Assembly (NCBI RefSeq): GCF_000721705.1
Contig: NZ_JOJL01000039.1
Span: 124,001-188,000, forward strand
DNA length: 64,000 nt
Origin: Actinoplanes subtropicus
GTDB taxonomy: Bacteria > Actinomycetota > Actinomycetes > Mycobacteriales > Micromonosporaceae
Reading direction: 5' to 3'
How positions within the stretch are numbered: the first letter of the stretch is position 1; each line of letters starts with the position of its first letter. Shown in pieces: positions 7,628 to 16,389 of the stretch. Under the pieces are notes generated by a model that was given only the letters and a program-made list of their open reading frames with translations, did not search any database and was not told where the DNA came from. Both the position numbers and the translations under genes were made by a program.

Positions 7628-9001
7628 TCACTTCCGGCGGACCGCTTGCCACGCCGCGCCCAGGAGCGTGCACACCCGGTACAACGCGTACAGCACCCAC
7701 ATGGCGGCCAGGGCCGCGCCGAGGAGGACCACCCCGCCGCCCAGGTAGTCGGTGCTCTCCAGCGTCCAGCCGCCGGCCAGCAGGACGGAGCCCACGACGA
7801 CGGCCCAGGCCAGGACGCGGCCGGCCTTGGTCAGCGAAATCCACAGGCGGGCGTTCCGGGCGTCGCCCGGCTCGGCCGGGTAGCCGGCTTGGGACTGCGA
7901 CTGCTCGGCGAGGCTGTCGAGCTCCCGCGCGGCGGCCCGGTCGGTCTCCTGGGGCGACTCGCGCAGCACCGCCGACAGGAGGCGCAGGTCGTGGTGGTCG
8001 CGAAGCCGTCCGGTCCGCGGATCGCCGAGCAGCATCACGACGTGCGGGAACCCGAGCAGCCACGCCTTGCCGTAACCCCGCTTCGTCCCCGGCGGCAGCA
8101 CGACGGCCTTGCCTTCGTGCAGGTCGCCGCCCGTGGGCACCAGTTTCGTGCCGTAAATCGCCGACTCCGTGTCGACGAGATCGGTGGCGTGGCTGAAAAA
8201 CGTGACAAAATGGGCGTACGCGGCGACGACCGCGACCAGGCCCAGCACCGCGACCGCCGCGCCGAGCAGCTCGTGCAGCCGGGCCGCGAAGCCGGTGAGC
8301 AGCAGCGCCGGGACGACGGCGACCAGGTACCAGCCGACGAACAGCAGAAATCGCCGCCGGTTCAGCCAGCGATGCGTCCGCGCCCCCGCCGCGCCGGGCG
8401 GGCACGCGGGGAGAACCTTTCCGCTGTTCAGCAGCGTCCGGGCGTCCTCGCTCAGCAGCACCAGGCTGAGGCGGTAGACCCGAACCGCCAAGCGGTCACC
8501 GGCCAAGCTCGCGAGATCGCGGACGAACTCCTTCTCGTCGATCTTCGGCTCGGTCAGGTCGAACAGCCGCACCGCCGGCCGGCCGTCCACGGTGGCCGAC
8601 AGGTCGCTCGGGGCCTCCAGGCTGACGCCCGCTTCCGGCACCAGGTAGAGCGCGGGCACCACCCGGCGACCCGCCCCCGGGATCGGCCGGTTCTCGATCA
8701 CCACCGCCGAGATCTCGGTCCATCGCACGTCACACCGGTACCCGCCGATCCGCACCACCCAGCCGTCCCGGTCGACGTCCACCTGAAACCGCTGCAACCC
8801 GTACCAGAGGAAAACGGCTCCCACGAGCACAGCGAGCAGCGACAACACCCCGATCCGCAGCCGCCCGGACACCGAGCCACCGGCGGCGAACTGCAGGCCG
8901 ATCAGATAGGCGGCCAATCCCACCAGCAACGCCGCGAAAACCACCGCGACCACACGGAACCCGACCGGTCGGCGCAGCTTCACCCATCCATCATGATCCA
9001 C
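7628..9001 (-). CDS. Multi-pass membrane protein of unknown function
   Basis: 457 residues, not recognised by name. Two hydrophobic helices near the N-terminus (about 16-35 and 50-67) are followed by a soluble beta-rich stretch (VDVDRDGWVVRIGGYRCDVRWTEI-like), reminiscent of a bacterial PH-type domain. Two further helix pairs lie near 225-270 and 395-440. The repeated WxEIxxVxIENR-type strand hints at a membrane-anchored PH domain, but this is tentative. Start GTG 9001. It lies alone, convergent with the dioxygenase gene. Confidence 0.75.
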   Translation of the reverse strand: MDHDGWVKLRRPVGFRVVAVVFAALLVGLAAYLIGLQFAAGGSVSGRLRIGVLSLLAVLVGAVFLWYGLQRFQVDVDRDGWVVRIGGYRCDVRWTEISAVVIENRPIPGAGRRVVPALYLVPEAGVSLEAPSDLSATVDGRPAVRLFDLTEPKIDEKEFVRDLASLAGDRLAVRVYRLSLVLLSEDARTLLNSGKVLPACPPGAAGARTHRWLNRRRFLLFVGWYLVAVVPALLLTGFAARLHELLGAAVAVLGLVAVVAAYAHFVTFFSHATDLVDTESAIYGTKLVPTGGDLHEGKAVVLPPGTKRGYGKAWLLGFPHVVMLLGDPRTGRLRDHHDLRLLSAVLRESPQETDRAAARELDSLAEQSQSQAGYPAEPGDARNARLWISLTKAGRVLAWAVVVGSVLLAGGWTLESTDYLGGGVVLLGAALAAMWVLYALYRVCTLLGAAWQAVRRK

Positions 9002-9135
9002 CGGGACAACTCAGCCGCGCGCGGAAGCACCTGCCCCAAGTCCGGCGTCGGTCAAGCTCGCCGACGAGCGGATGTCGGCATCTCTGCGGAACCTCGCTGA
9101 CGGCTACCAGCACTTCGATGTCCAGGACGACGTGA

Positions 9136-9507
9136 TCAGCCGACCACCGCCGTATGCGAGACAGGGACAGCACCCCGGAAGGCAAGCACCAGAACGCTGA
9201 CGACGCGGGCGTCTTTCCCACCAGACCGGAACGCGACGGTCTTTCCCGAGTTGTTCGTGAAGGAGACACGCACGTGCTGGCCGAAGATGTTGTCGGCCGA
9301 CAGGTAGCGGCGGGAATCGACGAACCGGGACACGTCCCGGGGCGGATCGAAGATGACCTTGGCTCGCCAGTTCACGATGGGTGCCTCGCCGGAGGCGACG
9401 AGGTTCTGATTCGCGTCGTAGACATTGAGCACGACCCGGGCGTTCTCGGGCGCGGCGGCGACTTCGACCGATCGCAGATACGGCAACTTGACCGGAAAGT
9501 CGGTCAT
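9136..9507 (-). CDS. Hypothetical beta-rich protein (possibly 3' part of a frameshifted gene)
   Basis: 123 residues from ATG 9507 with AAGGCGGGG upstream. The sequence is beta-strand-like (VRSVEVAA..ARVVLNVYDANQNLVASGEAP..NWRAKVIFDPP); no family was recognised. The same frame stays open and GC3-biased for about 130 bases upstream. The ORF at 9504-9818 supplies a membrane anchor in another frame. The original gene may therefore have been a longer anchored protein now split by a frameshift near 9600-9680. Confidence 0.6.
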   Translation of the reverse strand: MTDFPVKLPYLRSVEVAAAPENARVVLNVYDANQNLVASGEAPIVNWRAKVIFDPPRDVSRFVDSRRYLSADNIFGQHVRVSFTNNSGKTVAFRSGGKDARVVSVLVLAFRGAVPVSHTAVVG

Positions 9508-9818
9508 TGCCCCGCCTTTGTGAGTGGGCAGCGGGACGGACACGTTGTTATCGCGGCTTGCCCAGACCTCCTGCTCGGCCCGATCCTGAGTGTCCGCCGG
9601 AGACGGCGCGGCGGATGGTGACAGTTCCGGTGGCGCGCCGCCGTGGTCGCGTTCAGCAACGGCCGGGAACACATGTTCCAGAGCTTCGGGCGCTCGGTCT
9701 GCACCTGGATAAACCCGCCGACGATGCCGAAGACCGTCGCCGAGACGCCGAGAACGATGCCGATCTCCCGCCAGGACGGCGGTTTGCTCGCCGGCCCATC
9801 GTGCTTGTCCGTCACCAC
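9504..9818 (-). pseudogene. N-terminal membrane-anchor fragment upstream of 9136-9507
   Basis: The first 57 residues look genuine: a short charged N-terminus (KHDGPASKPPSWREI), then one transmembrane helix (IGIVLGVSATVFGIVGGFI). Beyond that the frame loses GC3 bias and becomes His/Arg/Pro-rich, while the neighbouring frame that joins the 9136-9507 protein becomes coding-like. The stop overlaps the next ATG (ATGA), so two coupled genes remain an alternative. I favour one gene with a frameshift. Start GTG 9818 has only a weak ribosome site. Confidence 0.45.
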
Positions 9819-10049
9819 TCCACGCTACGGCTCCGTGGCCAGAGGAGAACTCCCGCCGCAGCGTTACCGAACAGGGGTGAATCCACCGGCGGTGGAGGTG
9901 ACCTTGCGGACGGGCGTCCCCGCGGTTCAGCGTCGCCGAAGAAGCCACCGTGCTGATCACGTAGTAGCTGACCGCTCGCCGGCCGCCCGGAGCTGTCGAC
10001 AACGCCAAACCGTTTGTGCGCGGGGCCGTCAGTTGTGCAGTATGCCGGC

Positions 10050-10631
10050 GTGACGTCCAGCCCGTGGCCCCTGCGCGTCGGCTCCCTTCTCCTGCGTGAA
10101 GCATCAGTCGGCGACATCGAGCATCTGCTGACCTTCCGCAACGACCCGGCGGTCAACCGATTCATGCTCCGAACCAGCGTTGACCCTGAGACGTTCCGTC
10201 GAGAATGGCTCGCGGTGTCGTCGAGTGACACCGACTTCTCCTGCGTCGCCGAGCTGGACGCAAACGTCGTCGCGATGGGCTTCCTGGACATCGCGGACGG
10301 CATGGGCCAGCCCGGGATGCCCAGGCGCACGGAAGGGGTCATCGGTTACATCGTCGACCCGGAGTTCGCCGGCAAGGGCGTGGCCACCTCTCTGGCGTGC
10401 GGCCTGTTGCGCGCGGCGTTCGGGCACCTCGATCTCCGGCGCGTTACGGCGAGCTGCAACGCCGATAATCTCGCCTCGGTTCGAGTGCTCGAGAAAGCCG
10501 GTATGAGACGCGAACAACATGGGGTCGAGGACTCCTGGCATGCCGAACTCGGTTGGGTGGACGGCTATCAGTACGCGATCCTCGCGCGCGAATGGCAAGC
10601 GATACACGGCCGATCGACGCAGCGTTCCTGA
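10050..10631 (+). CDS. GNAT acetyltransferase of the RimJ/RimL type
   Basis: 193 residues. LREASVGDIEHLLTFRNDPAVNRFM is the usual opening of RimJ/RimL-like proteins. GYIVDPEFAGKGVATSLACGLL holds the acetyl-CoA loop (residues about 96-117). NADNLASVRVLEKAGMRRE follows, as in ribosomal-protein and small-molecule acetyltransferases. The target is not predictable. GTG 10050 was chosen because the domain begins shortly after it; an in-frame ATG at 10014 is possible. Confidence 0.87.
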   Translation: MTSSPWPLRVGSLLLREASVGDIEHLLTFRNDPAVNRFMLRTSVDPETFRREWLAVSSSDTDFSCVAELDANVVAMGFLDIADGMGQPGMPRRTEGVIGYIVDPEFAGKGVATSLACGLLRAAFGHLDLRRVTASCNADNLASVRVLEKAGMRREQHGVEDSWHAELGWVDGYQYAILAREWQAIHGRSTQRS

Positions 10632-10731
10632 CAGCAAACGCCGGAAGGCTCCTCCCGAAGCGGCCGCTCGGAACACCCGGATCTGCCGTTGGTGGCCGAG
10701 GACAGCGGGCGGTGATCGATGGGGTGTGATC

Positions 10732-11526
10732 ATGCGGATCGCGAGCGTGAACGCGTGGGGTGGCGCGTTGGCCGGCGAGTTGCTCGCCTGGCTACCCGCT
10801 AGCGCGGCGGACATCCTCTGTCTGCAGGAGGTGACGCGAACTCCCGGCGTGACCGGCTGGACCAGGTTCTCCGACGGTGAGCGAAGTCTGCCGCAGCGGG
10901 CCGCCCTCCTGGACGACGTGCGCGGTGTCCTGCCATACCATCAAGCGTTCTTCATGACCAGCGACTCCGGCCCGGTACACGACGACACCGGCCGCAGCCA
11001 CCGGCAGGACTTCGGCCTGGCGACCCTGGCCGGTGCGGACCTTCCGGTCGTCGGCCTCGACTCCGCGTTCGTCCACGGCCAGTTCACCGAGTACCCCGAG
11101 TGGGCGCTCGCCGACCGTCCGCGCATCGCCCTTGCGGTCCGAACCGTCGATCGCGGCACCGGCCGGCCGGTATGTGTCGTCCAAGTGCACGGACTCCGTG
11201 ACCCGCTCGGCAAAGCCGACACCCCCGCCCGGCGGCGCCAGGCAGACCGGCTCGCCGACCTCGTACGCCGGGTCCGTGGGCCCAGGGACCTCGTCGTAGT
11301 GTGCGGCGACTTCAACCTGTTGCCCGACAGCGAGACCTTCACCGTGCTCGCCGACCTCGGTCTCACCGACCTGGTCGGTGCCGCCGACACCCGCACGTCT
11401 CACTACCGCAAGCCCGTCCGACACGCCAGCTACCTGCTCGTCTCCGATCTCGCCGCCGTCAAGCGGTTCGAGATCGCGGCCGAGCCCGAGGTCTCCGACC
11501 ACCGGGCACTGATTCTCGATATCTGA
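10732..11526 (+). CDS. Endonuclease/exonuclease/phosphatase-fold hydrolase
   Basis: 264 residues with the EEP motifs in order: MRIASVNAWGG (N-terminal Asn), CLQEVT (metal-binding Glu, about 35), GDFNLLPDS (Asp/Asn pair, about 187) and SDHRALILD at the C-terminus (catalytic Asp-His). Mg-dependent cleavage of a phosphodiester is expected; nucleic acid, lipid or sugar-phosphate substrates cannot be separated. No signal peptide is seen, so it is cytoplasmic, unlike the secreted EEP protein at 59249. Confidence 0.9.
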   Translation: MRIASVNAWGGALAGELLAWLPASAADILCLQEVTRTPGVTGWTRFSDGERSLPQRAALLDDVRGVLPYHQAFFMTSDSGPVHDDTGRSHRQDFGLATLAGADLPVVGLDSAFVHGQFTEYPEWALADRPRIALAVRTVDRGTGRPVCVVQVHGLRDPLGKADTPARRRQADRLADLVRRVRGPRDLVVVCGDFNLLPDSETFTVLADLGLTDLVGAADTRTSHYRKPVRHASYLLVSDLAAVKRFEIAAEPEVSDHRALILDI

Positions 11527-11753
11527 CGAGGAGAGCCAGGGGCCACGACATCCGCTCACGCCGCACGGCGTGCGCAGGTTGTCACACCACGGTCCGGATC
11601 ACCGGGGGTCGCTCGCGGCTCTCGTCCGCCGGCAGGATCGGGCCAGCAGGGGCCCGCGGGCGCGGCAGACCTGCCGGGCAAAGCGGGAACGGGGCTACGC
11701 GGCGACGGCGCGGCCGGAGCGACGCACGGCGGGACGGGGCGAGAGGGGGCGGG

Positions 11754-11840
11754 GGCCACGCGGGACAGCCCGGCGGCCGCGGTCGGAGGGTGACCAGCGA
11801 CGGCGCTCGGCGCCGCACCGGGGACCGGTGTCACGCGTAC
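11754..11840 (-). repeat. Dispersed 87-bp repeat, copy A
   Basis: Read on the minus strand, this segment matches 16248-16334 on the plus strand at about 81 of 87 positions by hand alignment. It begins GTACGCGTGACACC and ends GTCCCGCGTGGCC. The copies face each other across the LuxR - small protein - TerC segment. The origin is unknown; a small non-autonomous element or repetitive extragenic element are options. Confidence 0.85.
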
Positions 11841-11889
11841 GGTCGACGTGTTTTAGATCTCGGTCAATACGTTGTCATATGTGAACCCA

Positions 11890-11918
11890 TTGATGACGTG
11901 AGCCCGTGTTCCTAGGCT
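11890..11918 (+). promoter_or_regulatory. Promoter of the LuxR-type regulator
   Basis: TTGATG and TAGGCT are 17 bases apart, and the -10 ends 24 bases before the GTG start. The shape matches the dioxygenase promoter at 6233-6261. Confidence 0.55.
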
Positions 11919-11942
11919 GGGACCAGCGCGGAACAAGGGGGT

Positions 11943-14720
11943 GTGAATCGCGTGCAGCCGGACGCGACCGCCCTCCGTGGCCGCGGCCCGCTACTCGCGG
12001 CGGTCGACGCACGGCTGGCCGCGGGCGGCGGCGTGGCCCTGCACGGCCCGGCGGGCATCGGCAAGTCGGCGGTCCTCGACGCGGTCGCGGCCTCGGCGGC
12101 CGCCCGCGGCGAGCTGGTGCTTCGGCTGCGGCCGGTGCGGACCGAGCGGTCCCTGCCGTACGCAGGCATCGCCGACCTCGTCGCGCAGCTGCCGGAAGAC
12201 GCCGGCCCGGCCCTGCCACCCGCCCAGCGTGCGGCCCTGGCCGCCCTGCGGCAAGGCCTGCCCCCGCGCGGCGGCACCCCGGCGCTGGCCCGCCGGCTCG
12301 TCCTGCCGCTGCTGCTGGCGCACTGCGCGCGGCGCCGGGCCGTGCTGCTCGTGCTGGACGACGCGCAGTGGCTGGACGCCGAGTCGGCCGAGCTGATCGG
12401 GTTCGCCATGCGCCGGCGCCCCGGCCCGCGGGTCCGCGTGCTCGCCGCCCAGCGCCGCCCCGACCCGGCCGGCAAGCGCCGCGCCGCCCGGCTCTGCCCG
12501 GCCCCGGTGCTGGAGATGGCCGTGCCGCCGCTGGACGCCGACGACCTGACCGCCCTGCTCGAGGCCCGTGGCCTGCCCTGCCGGACGGCCAGCCGGATGC
12601 ACGAGGCCAGCGCCGGCAACCCGTTCCTCGCCCTCGCGCTCGGCGGCGCGGTCGCCCCCGGGCCGGCCTGGCGCCCGGCCCCGATCCCGGAGGCAGCCCG
12701 CGAGCTGCTGCGCGACCGGCTGCGTGCGCTGCCCGCCGCGGTGACCGGCACGCTGCTGGTCGCCGCGCTCGCCACCGAGCCGACCACCACCGTGCTGCTG
12801 CGGGCCGGGCGTGACGACGCCGTCCGCGAGCTGCGGCTGGCCGCCGGCGAGGGGGTGGTCGACCTGGACGGTGACGCGATCCGGTTCACCCCGCCGCTGC
12901 TCGCCCAGGTGGTCGCCGAGGAGGCCACCGCGACCGAGCGGCACCTCGCGCACGCCGCCCTCGCCGCCGGGGCGGTCGACCCCACCGAGGCGCTGCGGCA
13001 CCGGGCGTTGCGTACCGGCCGGCCGGACGCCGCGGTGGCCCGGTCGCTCGCCGCCGCGGCCGACCGCCGGGCCGAGCGGGGCGCCGGGCGGGCCGCCGCC
13101 GAGCTCTACCTGCTGGCCGCCGACCGGTGCCCGCACACGCTCGCCGACCTGCGGCTCGATTGGCTGGTCGCGGCCGCCCGGGCGGCGCTCACCGGCGGCG
13201 CGTCCGCGCTGGCCGGCCGGGCCGCCGAGGCGGTCATCGCGGCCGACGCGCCGGCCGCTCACCGGGTCCGGGCCCGGTTGGTGCTGATCGACCTGGCCGG
13301 GCAGGGGCTGGCCGAGATGGGCGAGACCTTCGCCGCCGCGCTCGCCGAGGCCGGCGACGACCCGGCCCTGCTCGCCCCGGTCCGGCTGCGGCTGACCTGG
13401 GCGGCGTTCCTCACCGGCGACCCGGACCGGGCCGCCGCCGAGGCCGGCCGCACGGTCGAGGCCGCCCGCCGGGCCGGCGACCCGACCACCGAGGCGATGG
13501 GGCTCAGCCTGATCGCCCAGGTGCAGCGGCTGCGCGGCGAGGCCCGCTGGTCGGACACCCTGGCCCAGGCGCTCGACCTGCCGGCCACCCCGGCGCCGGA
13601 CTGGCTGCACTACGGCCCGCGCTACATGGCGGCCCGGTTCGCGATGATGGACGACCGGCTCGACGAGGCCCGCGGCGAACTGCTCAAGCTGCTGGTGGTC
13701 GCCGAGCACGACCGGATCGGCGAGGCCCGGGTCGAGGTGCTGCGCAGCCTCTCCGAGGTGGCCACCCGGGCCGGCCGCTGCCGGGAGGCCCTGCAGTACG
13801 CGCACCGCGCGGTCGACGCCGCCCAGCACGCCGGGCTGAGCCCCGGCCCGACCTGGTACACCGCCGCGGTCGCCGAGCTGGCCGGGGGCAGCCTGGCCGC
13901 GGCCGCCGGCTTCGCCCGCCGCGGGGTGCGCGCGTCCGAACAGGAGGGCGACAGCCTCTACCTGCGCCGTAACCTGCACGCCCTGGGCCAGGCCGAGCTG
14001 CGCGCCGGGGACACCCGGGCCGGGGTGGCCGCGCTGTGCCGGCTGCGCGACCTGGAGGCCGAGTCCGGCGGGGCCGACCCGATGATCGTGCGCTGGCACG
14101 GCGACCTGGCCGGCGGGCTGGCCCTGATGGGCGAGCACGCCGAGGCGGCGGCCACCCTCGCCGAGGCCCGGGCCGCCGCGCACCGGCTCGGCAACACCCC
14201 GGGCACGGTCGGCTACCTCGACCGGGCCACCGCCGTGGTGCTCTCGGAGAGCGGCCAGGCCGACTCGGCGGTGGTGCTGTCGGCCGCCGCGGCGCACCAC
14301 TTCGAGCAGCTGCACCAGCCGCTGGAGCAGGCGTACGCGCTGCTCGTCCAGGGCGGCGCCGAGCGGCGCCGGCGCCGGTACGCGGCGGCCCGGCTGGCGA
14401 TCGGCGCGGCGCTGGCCATCTTCCTGGCCGCCGAGGCGAAGCCGTGGGCCGAGCAGACCGAGCGGGCCCTGGCCCGGACCGAGGGCAACGTCGCGCCGGG
14501 CGCGGTGCCGCCGCCCGATCTGGGGCTGACCTCGACCGAGCTGCGGATCGCCGGGCTGGTCCGGGACGGCGCCAGCAACCGGGAGATCGCCACCCAGCTC
14601 TACCTGAGCGTGAAGACCGTCGAGGCGACGCTCACCCGGGTCTACCGCAAGCTCGGCGTACGGTCGCGGACGCAGCTCTCCTCTCGCCTGCAGGTGTCCG
14701 AAGTCACCTCGCCCGCCTGA
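11943..14720 (+). CDS. Large LuxR-family (MalT/LAL-type) ATP-binding transcriptional regulator
   Basis: 925 residues. An N-terminal STAND/AAA-type ATPase has Walker A GPAGIGKS (35-42) and Walker B VLLVLDDAQW (about 136-145). A long Ala/Leu-rich helical middle looks like TPR repeats. The C-terminal LuxR helix-turn-helix (about 860-920) shows LTSTELRIAGLV, GASNREIATQLYLS and VKTVEATLTRVYRKLGV. Such LAL regulators bind ATP and an inducer and activate secondary-metabolite or transport genes. Its targets are not evident; the TerC region downstream is only a positional candidate. Start GTG 11943 follows AAGGGGG. Confidence 0.93.
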   Translation: MNRVQPDATALRGRGPLLAAVDARLAAGGGVALHGPAGIGKSAVLDAVAASAAARGELVLRLRPVRTERSLPYAGIADLVAQLPEDAGPALPPAQRAALAALRQGLPPRGGTPALARRLVLPLLLAHCARRRAVLLVLDDAQWLDAESAELIGFAMRRRPGPRVRVLAAQRRPDPAGKRRAARLCPAPVLEMAVPPLDADDLTALLEARGLPCRTASRMHEASAGNPFLALALGGAVAPGPAWRPAPIPEAARELLRDRLRALPAAVTGTLLVAALATEPTTTVLLRAGRDDAVRELRLAAGEGVVDLDGDAIRFTPPLLAQVVAEEATATERHLAHAALAAGAVDPTEALRHRALRTGRPDAAVARSLAAAADRRAERGAGRAAAELYLLAADRCPHTLADLRLDWLVAAARAALTGGASALAGRAAEAVIAADAPAAHRVRARLVLIDLAGQGLAEMGETFAAALAEAGDDPALLAPVRLRLTWAAFLTGDPDRAAAEAGRTVEAARRAGDPTTEAMGLSLIAQVQRLRGEARWSDTLAQALDLPATPAPDWLHYGPRYMAARFAMMDDRLDEARGELLKLLVVAEHDRIGEARVEVLRSLSEVATRAGRCREALQYAHRAVDAAQHAGLSPGPTWYTAAVAELAGGSLAAAAGFARRGVRASEQEGDSLYLRRNLHALGQAELRAGDTRAGVAALCRLRDLEAESGGADPMIVRWHGDLAGGLALMGEHAEAAATLAEARAAAHRLGNTPGTVGYLDRATAVVLSESGQADSAVVLSAAAAHHFEQLHQPLEQAYALLVQGGAERRRRRYAAARLAIGAALAIFLAAEAKPWAEQTERALARTEGNVAPGAVPPPDLGLTSTELRIAGLVRDGASNREIATQLYLSVKTVEATLTRVYRKLGVRSRTQLSSRLQVSEVTSPA

Positions 14721-14874
14721 GCTGCCCATTGTTGACGGAGAGTGACGCTCTTCACGTGGGCCGGATCACTGTTTCGCCAGAGTTTTACCTGCTCGATTTG
14801 GGGATGAAGCATCCGTCGTGGATCGTTGTACGGGAAGAACAACAACTACGATCCGTATGAGGAGAACACCGGTC

Positions 14875-15132
14875 ATGCAGCTCTCGTCCCGGCTTCGCGA
14901 CGTCCGCACGGCCATGGCGAACCGCCGGACCATCCGCCTCGCCCACCGCCGCCTCGCCGACGAGGTGGCGTCGTTCCGCAGCACCTCCGAGCGTGCCGAG
15001 CTCGACGAGCTCCTGAGCCGGCACACCCCGGAGGAGACCGCCCAGATCCGCGCCATCCTGTACAGCCAGGATGTCGAGCGCCAGCAGTCCCAGGTCCGGC
15101 AGACCGCCGGGCTCGGCGGCTACCTCGGCTGA
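14875..15132 (+). CDS. Small hypothetical protein, 85 residues
   Basis: A short, highly charged, helical protein (MQLSSRLRDVRTAMANRRTI, later RHTPEETAQIRAIL). No family name recognised. The Arg/Glu heptad-like pattern suggests a helical or coiled-coil protein. ATG 14875 follows GAGGAG at a good distance. Its 3' end overlaps the TerC 3' end by 13 bp on the other strand. Confidence 0.7.
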   Translation: MQLSSRLRDVRTAMANRRTIRLAHRRLADEVASFRSTSERAELDELLSRHTPEETAQIRAILYSQDVERQQSQVRQTAGLGGYLG

Positions 15133-16130
15133 CGCTCCTCGGCGCTCGTCGAACGGGCCCGGACACTGCCCGCGTGGGCCTTGGTGTCCGGGTCTTTGCG
15201 TACCTTCCGCAGGCTCGCCACCGTGGTGATCACCAGCACCACCACGATCACCGTGAGGGACAGCCCGATCCCGATCTCCGGCACCGCCGTGCTGAGGTCC
15301 TCGTGCGCCCAGTGCAGGATCAGCTTCACGCCGATGAACGCGAGGATCACCGACAGCCCCGTGGACAGGTAGACCAGCCGGTCGAGCAGCCCCTTCACCA
15401 GGAAGAACAGGGCACGCAGGCCGAGCAGCGCGAACGCGTTGGCGACGAAGACGATGTACGCCTCGTCAGTCACCCCGAACACCGCCGGGATCGAGTCGAG
15501 CGCGAACAGCAGGTCGGAGCTGCCGATCGCGATCAGCACCAGGAACAGCGGCGTGACCATCCGCTTTTGTTGTACTCGGGTGATCATCTTGCCGCCCACG
15601 TAGTCGTCGGTCAGCGGCAGGAACCGGCGCCCGGCCCGCACCAGCGCGTTGTCCTCGATGTCCGGATCCTCGTCGCGGTGCCGGAACAACTGGACCGCCG
15701 TGAAGATCAGCAGCGCCCCGAACACCAGGAACATGAACGAGAACAGGCTCAGCAGCGTGGCCCCGAGCGCGATGAACACCACCCGCAACACCAGCGCGAT
15801 GATGATGCCGAAGGTCAGCACCTCCTGCTGATACTTCTCCGGCACCGCGAACGTGGTCATGATGATGACGAAGACGAACAGGTTGTCGACCGACAAACTC
15901 TTCTCGACGATGTACCCGGCGAAATACTGGGCCCCGAAATCCCAGCCCGCCACACCGGCGAAGACCAGCCCGAAAGCCACGGCGACGCCGATGTAGAACG
16001 CGGACCACAGAGCAGCCTCACGGAAACCGACGGCGTGCGGGCGCAGCACACCGAGGGTGAGATCGAGGGCGAGCAGGGCGACGATGACACCGATCGTCAA
16101 GGTCCAGCCGAGCGCGGTGACCTCCAGCAA
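15120..16130 (-). CDS. TerC family integral membrane protein
   Basis: 336 residues with about nine transmembrane helices and the TerC hallmarks: acidic residues in GWDFGAQYFAGYIVEKSLSVDNLFVF (about 66-91) and SSDLLFALDSIPAVFGV (about 204-220). TerC/Alx proteins are linked to metal (Mn, possibly Ca) export to secreted enzymes, and to tellurite and pH stress. The start is a TTG at 16130, backed by GGAGG 7 bases upstream. I looked for a yybP-ykoY manganese riboswitch in the leader and saw none. A basic/acidic cytoplasmic tail closes the protein. Confidence 0.92.
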   Translation of the reverse strand: MLEVTALGWTLTIGVIVALLALDLTLGVLRPHAVGFREAALWSAFYIGVAVAFGLVFAGVAGWDFGAQYFAGYIVEKSLSVDNLFVFVIIMTTFAVPEKYQQEVLTFGIIIALVLRVVFIALGATLLSLFSFMFLVFGALLIFTAVQLFRHRDEDPDIEDNALVRAGRRFLPLTDDYVGGKMITRVQQKRMVTPLFLVLIAIGSSDLLFALDSIPAVFGVTDEAYIVFVANAFALLGLRALFFLVKGLLDRLVYLSTGLSVILAFIGVKLILHWAHEDLSTAVPEIGIGLSLTVIVVVLVITTVASLRKVRKDPDTKAHAGSVRARSTSAEERQPR

Positions 16131-16247
16131 CAGGGAACCTCCGAGCCTCGTAAGCGGGGCGGTCCCTTTGAATTGTCCCCGCTTCTCCTGGGAACTCCCT
16201 GGCAGCGAGATCTACCTGGTCCGCTTCCGCTTCAAAACACCCCGGCC

Positions 16248-16334
16248 GTACGCGTGACACCAGTCCCCGGTTCAGCGCCCGGCGCCGTCGTTGGTCACCC
16301 TCCGACCGCGGCCGCCGGGCTGTCCCGCGTGGCC
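16248..16334 (+). repeat. Dispersed 87-bp repeat, copy B
   Basis: Inverted partner of 11754-11840, with six mismatches by hand alignment. It lies upstream of terC and downstream of the secreted protein gene at 16390, thus in a spacer between two leftward genes. Confidence 0.85.
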
Positions 16335-16389
16335 TCAGCCCCGCCCCGGCAGGACGGGGCCTGGGTCCATTCTGTCGCCCGCCGACGCG

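Larger units (their letters stand above)
11527..11942. other. Spacer with dispersed repeat and LuxR-gene promoter
   Basis: No gene is supported between the EEP hydrolase and the LuxR-type regulator. The spacer contains GC-rich low-complexity DNA (11556-11753), one copy of the 87-bp dispersed repeat (11754-11840), then AT-richer promoter DNA. Confidence 0.65.

Noticed and set aside
9504..9660. C-terminal half of the 104-codon ORF as real protein
   Set aside because: His/Arg/Pro-rich with low GC3; the neighbouring frame is the coding-like one.
11991..14729. 912-codon leftward ORF opposite the LuxR-type regulator
   Set aside because: Product is a Gly/Arg/Gln-rich shadow with no domain; the opposite strand has Walker and HTH motifs and proper GC3.
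16131..16250. yybP-ykoY manganese riboswitch ahead of terC
   Set aside because: Such elements often precede terC-like genes, but I could not find the conserved GGGGAGUAGC-type core in the leader.
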